Positions 33,401 to 43,302 of a stretch of DNA of 64,000 nucleotides are shown here, piece by piece. Source of the DNA: Cladobotryum mycophilum (lineage: Eukaryota; Ascomycota; Sordariomycetes; Hypocreales; Hypocreaceae); assembly GCA_036429605.1 (NCBI GenBank), contig CM071589.1, positions 5,022,001 through 5,086,000 of the forward strand. Reading direction: 5' to 3'. The notes under the pieces are model-generated. The model ran no database searches. It was not told where the DNA came from and was given only the letters and a program-made list of their open reading frames with translations. Each line of letters starts with the position of its first letter. Position 1 is the stretch's first letter. The translations under genes and the position numbers were made by a program.

Positions 33401-35186
33401 AATAATCAGACTGCTGATTCAGAAGGAAGCTGAGATCGATTCCGTGGATAATGACAATCAAACACCATTAATTTGGGCCGTGAAGAAAGGGCACGAGGCG
33501 GTAGTAAAGTTGTTGATTGAGAACAAGGCTGATGTTAATTTCGTGGGCCACAATAATCAGACTCCATTGCTGGAGGCTATTCACGGAAGACACAAAGCAG
33601 TAGCAAGATTATTGATTAACAACAAGGCTAATGTCAATTTCGCGGACAAAGAAGGCTGGAGCCCACTATTATGGGCCGTAAAAAAAGGACATGAAGCAGT
33701 GGTAAGGTTATTTATTGAGAATGGAGCTAGGATCTACCACGCAGATAACGATGGCCGGACTTCGCTATTATGGGCTGTTAACTATGGGTACGAGAGGATA
33801 GTGGAGATTCTTATCCGGAAGCGAGCCTGCATTCATACCAAGGATGTCTTTGGAACAACCGCGCTACATCTCGCGGCTCGGAGAGGTCACTTGAGGATCA
33901 TCCTTCTGCTGTTGGAAAATGGAGCAGACGTCAACCTGAAAGACAGCCTTGGCGGCACTCCACTGGCTTGGGCAATGGAGCACAGGTCTAATGAGGCCGC
34001 TAAGATGCTTCTCGAAACAAAGATCAACCTGAAAGTCAACTTTAATAGCGGTCCAATGCTTTGGACAATGGAACCCAGATTCAACGAGGCCGATAATACA
34101 CTTCTCGAAACACAAGTTCGGGTGAATTACATGTACCAGTGCTTTGATGCTCGCCAGTCATCTAGACTCTCTACCCACTTGTCTCGCCAAGATAGCAAAT
34201 TTTATTTTGACTTGAGATCAGCGGGTGACTGGCTCAACTCTAAGCCACCTGGATTTTCTGGTGAAATTTCGCTGCTGGCACGAGCCATCGAGAAGGGAGA
34301 TGAAGAAATTATCAGGATACTACTGGAAAAGGGGGCCGAGTGGAACTATGGAAGCGACCTTGGTCTGTCGGCGCTGTCAGCAGTTGCGGAGAAAAAGAAC
34401 CTTCTCGAGTCGCCACTCCTCCATAATTGGAGGGATAGATACGGCAGATCACTGCTGTTTATTGCAGCCGAGGGCGGAAACCAAACAATTGTTGGATTGC
34501 TACTCGAAAAGGGCAGTGATCCGAATTCCAAGGATGATGGTGGACAAACACCATTGCACCATGCGTCAAAGGAGGGGCATGAGAAAATTGTTGAGCTATT
34601 GCTCTTGCAGCCCAGCATTGACGCTGACCCCAGAATCGAACACTTCTACAACGAAGGTCGGACACCACTATCATTCGCGGCAGAACGCGGACATGGCGCT
34701 GTGGTTGAGCTTCTACTTGCCACTGGGAAGGTTGACCTAGACTCTAGGGACATTGTAGGTACGACGCCGCTGTTGTGGGCAGCACAAAATAGGAACGAAG
34801 CTATGGTTTGGCTCCTACTCACAACCCAGAGAGTTGACGTGAATTATCAAACACGCCTCAAGGGACGCGAAAGACGGACTCCTCTGTCCTGGGTTTCCGA
34901 GTTTGGTTTTGAGGCACTCGTCAAGAAGCTACTTGAAGCCACCAAGTTCGATCCAGACTTGCCGGATGGAGATGTTTTATGGGAGCAGAGCCATGTTTGC
35001 AAGCGTGGACGAACCCCATTATCGTATGCTGCCGCTGCGGGCCATGAAGGGATTGTCGACCTATTGCTTTATACAGGAGCGAATCCCAACTTCAAGGATA
35101 GAGATAGGAAAACACCACTATCCTACGCCATCAAGAACAAACACCAAAATATCGCCAAGAGGCTTCGGTGCTGGGCCAGAATCTGA
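30495..35186 (+). CDS. PNP-NACHT-ankyrin NLR-type protein; start region frameshifted
   Basis: Three exons join in frame: about 30541 (upstream limit 30421) to 31396, 31561-32410 and 32462-35186. They give about 1,476 codons counted from 30541. The order is a nucleoside-phosphorylase-like domain (PNP_UDP) with DYTVGWICAL, GIGAGIPP (phosphate loop), CIEMEAAGL (ribose/base-binding Glu) and GICDYADSH. A NACHT ATPase follows, with Walker A GIPGAGKT (about 365-372) and Walker B VFIIVDALDEC (about 465-475). Then come winged-helix-like sequence and about 15 ankyrin units from about residue 834 to the end. Such proteins are fungal analogues of NOD-like receptors acting in non-self recognition. PNP domains of this kind cleave nucleosides or ATP in bacterial immune systems; that activity here is inference. 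The best start (ATG 30495) is out of frame with the body, and the body frame has no ATG after its upstream stop at 30418. I could not settle the N-terminus. Confidence 0.88.
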
Positions 35187-35443
35187 ATGGTTTTCTCGGC
35201 AACGTCCCCCCTCCCGTTTCGCTTGCCCTGTCCCCAATTGCTGTAAACCCCCGAGGCAAAACGACCAAGCCTCCTTTTCATTCATGGCCATTGCACGGGA
35301 TGGTAGTAATAGAGCTCTTATTGACCCTTTTCTTTGCAAAGTTTGTCATATTATGCAATAAACTAGACTAGAACAGATTATATACGGCCATTATGATTCG
35401 TACCGTGCCTAATTCAACTCCAAACGCCACGCCCACGATGCTT

Positions 35444-38400
35444 CTATTCATCTTCATCACTGTCTAGTACAAAACCACCCCTGACTCTGGGTCTCCTGGC
35501 CATGACAACAGGAGCATCATCTGCATCATCTGCGTCCTCTTTATCTTCCGACTCATCTTCGTCAGCTTCTTGAGTCTTCTTCGGCGTAGGAGCATCATCT
35601 TCCATGTCGACGTCTTCGTCTTCATCTTTGTCCTTTTCACTTGCTTCCTCATCCGATTCAGCGCTCACTCTCCTCCTCTTCCTGCCCTCCCCATCACTCT
35701 CATCGTCCAAAGGTGTATCATCCGTCTCCTGCGTCAACCCCAAATCATCATCATCGTCGGCATCACTGTTCTCCTCATCGCTGCTAATCTCCAGGGCAGT
35801 CTTCTCAGGTTTTCGCTTCTTCGGCGCAGGAGCAGTAGGTTCCCCAGCAGAAGCAGCTGCCTTGGCGGCACGGGCGGCAATTTCACGCTCTCGGGCGAAG
35901 AACGCAGCATCTTCTTCTTCGTCGAACTCGTCGTCGCCTTCGTTGACGTACACGGCAGACTTGATCTTTCGGGCCTTTTCGAGCTCACGCTCACGTCGCT
36001 TACGAGCTTTCTCATCGATTTCGTCGTCATCTAGTTCCTTGGCCTGGCTGTTTCTTCGTCGCCTCTTTTTAGTCTTCTTCGGCCTCTCAGATTCATCGAC
36101 TACTTTTCTGACGGTTGGACCACCGGGAGCAAAGAGAGCCTCATCATCCAAACCATCACCTTCGTCATCGTCATACACTGCCTTCTTCCGCGGCACCGTC
36201 TTACGTTTGAGCTGATTCTCTGCTGACTGCCCGTCGTCAAATGTGGGCGGGCTGAATTCGGCCTGGTTAATGTAATGGAGTGCGTCTTTAAGCGCGTCTG
36301 AAGTGACTTCGGATGGGAGAATCCAGAGAGACTCTGGTGTCTCCTCTGAGGAGAGTCCAGAAAGTTGAAATCCACAAAGATTCAATAGCAGACGCAAGTG
36401 AGAGTTCTTAAATATGGCGTTACGCCGTGTGTCACTGTCAGGACGGACATCTACTACTGTTAGTTGCAATCACAAAACTGGTTACCAAGGACTTACTGAA
36501 TATGGGAGCCATCTTTGGCTCCGGAGGCACGTCGGTTTCACCTGATTCCTCAGCTGGGGCTTCGGTAGAGGCCATTGCCTCTTCAGCTGCAGCCCAGGCT
36601 CGGCGCTCACTCTCGGCCTCTGCAATGATGCTCTTTACCCAAGCAATGTCATCTGCATTGTTCTTGTCCAGAAGAGCGCCGACCACAATGGCAATCTGCC
36701 GATCCTGCTCCTCCGTATACTTGAACACAAGCTCAGGAGCTACCTTTACAGCCTTCTTGGCAACGACGGTTTGTCTCTCATAGCCATACTCTAAAAAGAA
36801 GGCGGTGCTCTGCAGCTTACTGAAGAGCATCTCAATAATCAGCTCAGGTCTTTGTTCAATCTTCTTAGTGCATTTGCGAAGAATTTGCTTCACGAGCTCC
36901 TCCCAATCCTTGTACATGGTGGAAGCCTTGTCCAGAGGCTCAGGTCCTTTGATCATGTTGTATAATAAATGAATGATATCCACACGAAAGAGCATGACGC
37001 TCATCTCCTGTTTAAACGCCAGTCGATAAAGGTATCGATGAGCCCGTTTGAGCTGAGCGTCGCTGAGATCTTGGTAGAATTTTGTGAATGCAATAAAGGT
37101 GTCGACGACATTCTGAGGTGTGAAACGTGCTGCAAACCGTTGAAAGTCAAACTTGCGCTCCTTCGACGTTCGCTCCACATTCTCTTCATCATTGGCAGAA
37201 TCGTCATTTTCTGCTTCTTCGCCATCGTCATCACCAGTAGTCTGTTTGGCGGCCTTTTTCTTTTGACGAGTTCTCTTGCGAGACCGGACTTGCATATCCG
37301 CGTTTTGCTTAGAATAAGCCTCTAAGATGCGTAGGAAATGATGGACCAGCTCTGTAGCAGCATCCAAGTAATCGAAGCCTTGATCTTTGTAGGATTTTAT
37401 AATATTTGCAACGGTATCATGCGTTGTCTCTTCATAGAACAAACGACTCATTACGTTGTCCGCAATTTCTTCATCATCTTCATTGCCACTCTCGGTCATC
37501 TCTTGAACAGTGAGGAGAATCTGTGTGAAACATCTCATCGCCGCAGTCAACTCATGCCAGTCCTTGTACTCAAAAGCTTCATGCATCCCCTTATTGAGAG
37601 TGATAAACATCTCTTGGTTCAACACGCCAGCAATAAGATTGAAGCTTGAGACTTCTTCGGCCCCCTTCTTAGCAGAAGATTTCTTGGCCTTTCGTCTCAC
37701 TCGTTCCGCCTCCAAGAACCATGCAACAAGGTAGAAGAACTGCCGCCTGTGATATTGCATCACATGCGTAGCCTCTCGATCGATAGTTTTACGAATATGC
37801 TGGAAAAGTGGGTTGAAACCAGAATCGAGGAACTCTTCAACAAATGATCGAAGCTGGCCGTTTGCGCGCGTATTGAGCTTCACCACTGGCCCCATATCCC
37901 GTTCACTACCATCTTCCTTCTTCCCTCGTCGTGGCGGTTTGAAAGTCTTATTGCTGTCCATTTTCTGATTCCGTTTGGTACTGCTAGCGAGAGCATCCTG
38001 ACCAGACAATGAAGACATCTTTCCATCATCGCGCTTTACCCAGACCATGGTACCAAAACGGTTGTGCCTGGTTGGTGCGTTGCGATTATGGGCTTTGAGC
38101 ATAGATGCCTCTTTGCTCATCAGTGATGAGAGTTCGCTTGCTCTAGCTTTGCTTGCTTGCTGCTCATCCATGAAAAGCTTTTCAATATTGACTCGCTTTA
38201 CAAGGTGATAGATGATTTCCATGACGGCTGTGTCCTCTGTTCGAAATTCCTCGCCCATATTTGAAGCAATGGTCAGGAGAAATAGAAAGATGTCTTGGTA
38301 GGCAAAGGCATCAATGGTAGCGGACCTTGACACCTGGGACTCGTCGCCATCATACTTGATGTTTGGCGGCGGTGCAATCATCGCCATATTTCTGAGGAAG

Positions 38401-39020
38401 AATAAGACCAGCTTTATGATGCCATGGTCCCTCGCCGATCTGTCCCCGGCGGGGAGTGCCAAGGATGGCAACGCGGTTCTGACAGCGGCATGTAGAATCC
38501 TCGCTCCATCATAGTTTATGATTGCCCTTTTGTATTGAACTTGAGCCAGTTCCAGTACAGGCATGTGTCTGTGGTGGTTGACGGTCATTCTCTCCTTGTC
38601 TCGGTCCATCGGCCAGGTCAGGGGCACCATGACCTCGAAGCATGATAGGGCGATTCTGGACTTGTATTTGCTTTCTGTAGCGTTTTCCGGCCATGTTGAT
38701 AGGATCGGGAGTAAATCGCCTTCGACCAGGTTTCCTTCGTGTAAACAGCGGGCAACATCCATGCGGTTCGTTTTTTCGTCGTAGAAGCGAATCCATCGTT
38801 TGATATCACGGAGTACCTCCAGAGCATCGTCTCCTAGTTGGTATCGGCCATCGTCATCCGGATTTGCACCTCCAACCTAGTCCAATTGGTTAGTCTGCTG
38901 TAAAAAGAACACAACCTGCAAGATACAATGAGTCTAGAAACGTACTGCTGCAATGAGACTGCTAATGTGTGCCCGAACTTCGGGATGGACGATATCTGAA
39001 CTGCCATCTTGCAACTCCAT
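35444..39020 (-). CDS. TOF1: TOF1/Swi1/Timeless fork-protection complex subunit, three exons
   Basis: Exons, in coding order: 39020-38946, 38876-36497 and 36456-35444. The introns are 69 bp and about 40 bp, giving about 1,155 residues, normal for the family. Exon 1 encodes MELQDGSSDIVHPEVRAHIS. Exon 2 continues VGGANPDDDGRYQLGDDALE and RWIRFYDEKTNRMDVARCL, the Timeless N-terminal domain. It then holds the helical core (KLVLFFLRNMAMIAPPPNIK; HRRQFFYLVAWFLEAERVRR) and the basic/acidic linker (RKRTRQKKKAAKQ). Exon 3 gives HLRLLLNLCGFQL and a very acidic Lys/Asp/Glu tail ending RVRGGFVLDSDEDE. The product pairs with Csm3/Swi3 (Tipin), travels with the replisome, stabilises stalled forks and signals the S-phase checkpoint. 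The acceptor before exon 3 is CAGTAGTAG, so three acceptors one codon apart are possible. The gene faces the NLR gene tail-to-tail, 257 bp apart. Confidence 0.95.
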
Positions 39021-39372
39021 TGCGAGCCTCTCTCGCGTAAATTTTATTTTACTACGAGGTGATATTCAGGTCGTTTAATGACATTAAAGTCAACAAACCA
39101 TCAAAGAATACACAGCTTTTCTCTGGATACCCAGCAAACCATCGTCTGCAGTCTGTCATGCCGCCCCCTCCAACACGCGTTGAGACGCGTTCTCAAGCCA
39201 TACCAATTTACGCGACCGATAAAAGGCAAATCTTCGGCAATCGATAAGCCCACGGGTTGAGACGGACCACCACCCCACCAAAAAGGGCCGAGGTTATCCG
39301 CCATGTGTGTTTGAACGTTAGCCAGATGAGAAATGCAGAATCTGTAAACTACATCAATTGGAGGGATAAAAA
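39021..39372. promoter_or_regulatory. shared divergent promoter, TOF1 / 3-hydroxyacyl-CoA dehydrogenase
   Basis: 352 bp between divergent start codons. It contains two ACGCGT (MluI cell-cycle box-type) hexamers at about 39175 and 39185, on the TOF1 side a plausible S-phase control element (MBF site). No gene is evident within it. Confidence 0.6.
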
Positions 39373-40455
39373 ATGGCGAGCTCAATTCTTCGAATGCAGG
39401 CATTAGGAGCTGTGCGACAGGCACGCTCTTTCAGCTCTTCCCCGAGGCAATATGCTGCTGAAGTGAAGCGTCTGGGTGTTCTGGGCGCCGGCCAAATGGT
39501 GAGCCCCCTCCATTGACGTAGCATGTGAAGGTATCACGAAAATGCTGATTGCTTGTTAGGGTCTCGGAATTGCCCTTGTCGCTGTTCAGAAAGCTCAAGT
39601 TCCAGTTACTCTGGTTGATGCTTCAGAACAGTCATTGAGCAAGGGAATTGCTTTTGCTGGTGAGCAACAACTATAACTGGCAAGCTCTCGGTGTAAGTCT
39701 TGAAGGCTGACCTAAAACACACAGAGAAGCTGCTCGCAAAGGATGTATCCAAGTCCCGAATCACACAGGAGCAGGCCGACCAGGCACGATCGCTACTCAC
39801 TACAAGCACAAAGATTGAGGACTTTTCATCTGTTGATTTCGTTATTGAGGCTGTGCCTGAGATCCCTAAGCTCAAGTTTGATATCTTTAGCCAGCTTGCC
39901 AAAATCTGCCCTCCCCATGCCATTCTGGCCACCAACACCTCATCCATCTCCATCACCAAGATTGCTGCGGCAACTACCACTGATCCTAAAGATACCTCTG
40001 CTTCGTCTCGAGTCGTATCCACCCATTTCATGAACCCTGTCCCCATACAAAAGGGTGTGGAGATCATCAGCGGCCTCCAGACAAGTAAGGAGACGCTCGA
40101 CACAGCCGTCGAGTTCTGCAGGAAGATGGGCAAGGTCGCTTCCGTCTCCGCAGACTCGCCCGGCTTCTTGGCTAACCGCATTTTGATGCCTTACATTAAC
40201 GAGGCAGTCATCTGCCTGGAGACGGGCGTCGGTGACCGGGACTCCATCGATGGCATCATGAAGAATGGGACAAACGTCCCCATGGGTCCCCTTCAGCTGG
40301 CTGATTTCATTGGACTTGATACGTGCTTGGCTATTATGAAAGTCCTGCATGAGGAAACCGGTGACTCCAAGTACCGGCCAAGCGTGCTGCTGGGCAAGAT
40401 GGTGGATGCTGGGTGGCTCGGCAAGAAGAGTGGGAAGGGCTTTTACGATTATTAG
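39373..40455 (+). CDS. mitochondrial 3-hydroxyacyl-CoA (3-hydroxybutyryl-CoA) dehydrogenase, three exons
   Basis: Exons 39373-39498, 39560-39659 and 39725-40455 (introns 61 and 65 bp) give 318 residues. The first 32 residues (MASSILRMQALGAVRQARSF... QYAAEVKR) are a typical mitochondrial presequence. The NAD-binding loop is RLGVLGAGQMGLGIALV (33-49), split by intron 1 exactly after GAGQM. Further family motifs are DFVIEAVPE, LATNTSSISIT, STHFMNPVP (catalytic His), SPGFLANRIL and the C-terminal-domain MGPLQLADFIGLD. It ends KKSGKGFYDY, with no peroxisomal signal. It oxidises L-3-hydroxyacyl-CoA to 3-ketoacyl-CoA with NAD+, probably for short chains in mitochondrial beta-oxidation or ketone/butyrate metabolism. 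The gene is complete. Confidence 0.94.
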
Positions 40456-42600
40456 TTGTACACGAATACGATTTCTTGGAAATGTACTACTTGATTGACA
40501 CCAAAAGGGTGTTTAGCAACTATGGTATGCACATGTATATGTGTGTGTGTGTGTGTGTGTTGTTGCGAACACAGCATGGAGGATATTGCTTTCAAGGTGC
40601 CTCATTAAAGGAGTGCATTTACATGCATAAGATCTACCCTGGACTACCTAGTATTGATTACAATTACATTTCAAGATTCTTGTGAACCTTAATAATTTCC
40701 TTGTTTAAGAGAGCTAGAGATTGCTGGTACCCGAAGCAACACTCGTAGGCGGAAGTGTACCCTGGATCCCCCATCCTATCCTATCCCCCCTCTCCCTCCC
40801 GGACAAACGTTCCTGACGCCATGTAATTTTAATGATCCGCAGCATGGCCTCATTCCGAACCATCTTTCGATGTATGCGAGGTCGGTTGTATGTATGATTG
40901 CAAGCGAGCTGCAGTTGAGAATTCTCTTGGGTCAGTAAAATGGGCTCGGATTTCACATGCGCCTTGTCATGCATATGCCGGCAGACGCGAGGATTTCATT
41001 CGATTAGCCAACAAACAAGTTCAGTCACAGTTGTCGCCGACCCCTGGAACAGGAAAGCATTATGCAAGTTGCGAAGTTGCATGATAAGAAGGAAAATACC
41101 GCGCGGCCTGGACGGATTTAGTCCTCTCTTGCGAGCCAATGCCAGACCGTTGCATCCACAGCGAGCGTCTCGCCTCGCCCTCGTCCTCGCATGCGCATGC
41201 GCAGGGTAATCAAAGGAAACGGAGTCAGTCCGTCAAGTCCGTCAAGTCAGTCAGTCAGTCCGTCAAACGTCGGTTAGAATCCGTGACGGAACACGCATGA
41301 GTTTGATAGTGGTAGGTGGAGAGGTTGGCCCAACAACAAACTGCGAGAACGACGACCTGCGCCTATACCTGTGCCTGTGTGTCACTCTCCCTCTCTCCCT
41401 CTCTCTCTGTGTTGGTTGTCCGTGCTCCCATTGCCATGTTGGTTCAGTTCCACGCTACACGCACAGATCCGAGGAGAGACACGCGCACACACAGATATGT
41501 AACTAAGAATAGCCATGGATGTATGTATGTATATGTTTTTTTGCTTTTTACCGGAATATATGTCTCACTTTTCTTTCAACCTATAAGCTGTCAATTGTGA
41601 GTGTTTGCTTTGGTGCTTATAACGGTCCGACACAAGACGTCTCACGCCCAAGTAGACCGAACGACCAAAGGGTCATGCCAGGCAGACGGGGCAGGTGAGC
41701 AGGCAGGCAAGCAAAGCAAAGCAATATTGCAAAATGGTTGCGAAGCTACAACGGAGCCCCCGCATTGGAACTTTGAAATGAGAGGCTCTGGGGTGCGGTT
41801 TATCAATCAATGCACACGCATGGTGATGCACCGGTCAGAGATATTGGAGGGTCGTTTGTGACAGGAAGAAGATGCCCATTTTGCAACCTGATGGACAAGG
41901 GGTGAGAGAGAGGGAGGGAGGGGAAAAAAGGGGGGGGGCATCGATCGGCTGTGTCTCCCCTTTGATGAACAAAAAAAGACGCCCTCCTAAATTGCTAAGC
42001 GCCCGAGCTTCCAAGTTTTTTTTTGCATTTGCATCTGCATTTGCTCAAAATAGCAGCCCCCCCCAGTTGTCGCAAGAAGGACAGGATTGCTTTGCGACTT
42101 GTCATAAAAAGACAAAAAAGAAACCAAAAAAATCTAAAAAAATGAGCAGAAGCGAAATGGCCAGGGTGGTTGGAAAAAAGAAGGGGGAAGGCAAAATCGA
42201 GTTTAACCATCCATCCTATTTAGATTTGTCATCCAGAACTGGCCAGCATTGCGATTACGAGTATGTTTTTTTTGTGTATGTAGTACATGATTGTACCCCG
42301 AGTAGGTATGTAATGTATTTCCGGTACCTGTTAGCGACAAGCATGTGAGGGTGATGAATCCTATCCTTGAAGAATTTTGAGGGAAATATTTCTTGCAAGA
42401 AGAGAATTTTCTTTGCCCCCCTCTGTCTGGCTTCTCTGGCCTGCCTATCTGTCTGTCTGTCTCGTGAGTGGAAAAATTGGAGTTCCCCAAGAAGAAGAAA
42501 AACACTACGTCGGCTGGGCGGAAGAGCTGAAAAGGGAATTACAGGCAATGCCGTTGCAGGAAAATAGCCTTGGAAGAGCCACTGATGGACCCATGGATGC
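40456..42600. other. gene-free region, part 1 of a 9.6 kb non-coding interval
   Basis: No supported gene. It begins with the dehydrogenase 3' region, including a GT repeat near 40542-40561. At 41225-41275 are tandem-like words of GTCCGTCAA/GTCAGTCA. Poly-A and poly-C runs occur at 42100-42145 and 42054-42065. The frames on both strands are short and biased. Confidence 0.5.
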
Positions 42601-42637
42601 TACTTGTAACACTGTAGAAAACGCCATATAATAAGAG

Positions 42638-42656
42638 GTAGGTAATCATTACCTAC
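42638..42656. repeat. 19-bp near-perfect palindrome (9-bp arms, 1-nt centre)
   Basis: GTAGGTAAT and ATTACCTAC face each other around one C. It is the first of two inverted repeats in a GGTA/TACC-rich patch (42630-42800). Confidence 0.85.
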
Positions 42657-42700
42657 TTACAGGCTACAGGTAGTCTAGTACCTACGTATAGTAAGTTCGT

Positions 42701-42723
42701 AGTAATACCAACCTAGTATTACT
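42701..42723. repeat. hairpin: 8-bp arms, 7-nt loop
   Basis: AGTAATAC (42701-42708) pairs with GTATTACT (42716-42723). It lies 45 bp after the palindrome at 42638. Confidence 0.85.
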
Positions 42724-42955
42724 GTCAAACATGCAATCCATCTCACCTATGCGCCCGGGTAGAGATAATGCCTAGATGGATACCAAGGTAGGTAGGTAAT
42801 CTGGATTTGTTGCTCGGCACTAGATATTCAGCTCATCATTCGTGGCATCTGATCATAATTTCCGGCTGCCATGTAATTTACACTAGCATGAACGCTTTTA
42901 TGTGGCAGGAATAACATCAAACAATCCGCAGGATCAGATCGCGTTTAACTCCATG

Positions 42956-42980
42956 ATGGGATGGGATGGGATGGGATGGG
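42956..42980. repeat. (ATGGG)5 repeat
   Basis: Five perfect ATGGG units, with more scattered GGGAT words to 43045. The spaced GGG runs could fold as a G-quadruplex. Confidence 0.92.
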
Positions 42981-43204
42981 ATCATTTTTTGGGGCGAAAT
43001 GGGTAACATGGGATGAGTTGGGATGGAGATAGTATGGGATAGTAAGGGCATGCATGGTCTGGTATGGGGTGTTTTGGGTTACCATCAGCCGTAGATTGAC
43101 CCCCAACTTCCACGCGTCCCTAGCCCCAATGTGGCTTGTAGCGTTCAATTACAACTGCTGTATACGGCTGTTGCTGTTCTGTACTGTACAAGGGTCGTGT
43201 AAAA

Positions 43205-43302
43205 AGAGAGAGAGAGAGAGAGAATGCGAGACTGCGAGCGTGAGAGGGATGGGGAGGGATGAGGAGGGGATGGGTGGATGGATGGATGGATGGATGGATG
43301 GA
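43205..43302. repeat. (AG)9 and (TGGA)7 microsatellites
   Basis: AG units at 43205-43222 and seven TGGA units at 43275-43302, within a purine-rich stretch. Confidence 0.92.

Noticed and set aside
35604..36215. 203-codon Ser-rich plus-strand frame
   Set aside because: It is the complement of the acidic Glu/Asp/Lys tail of TOF1; Ser/Phe richness is the mirror image of GAA/GAT codons.
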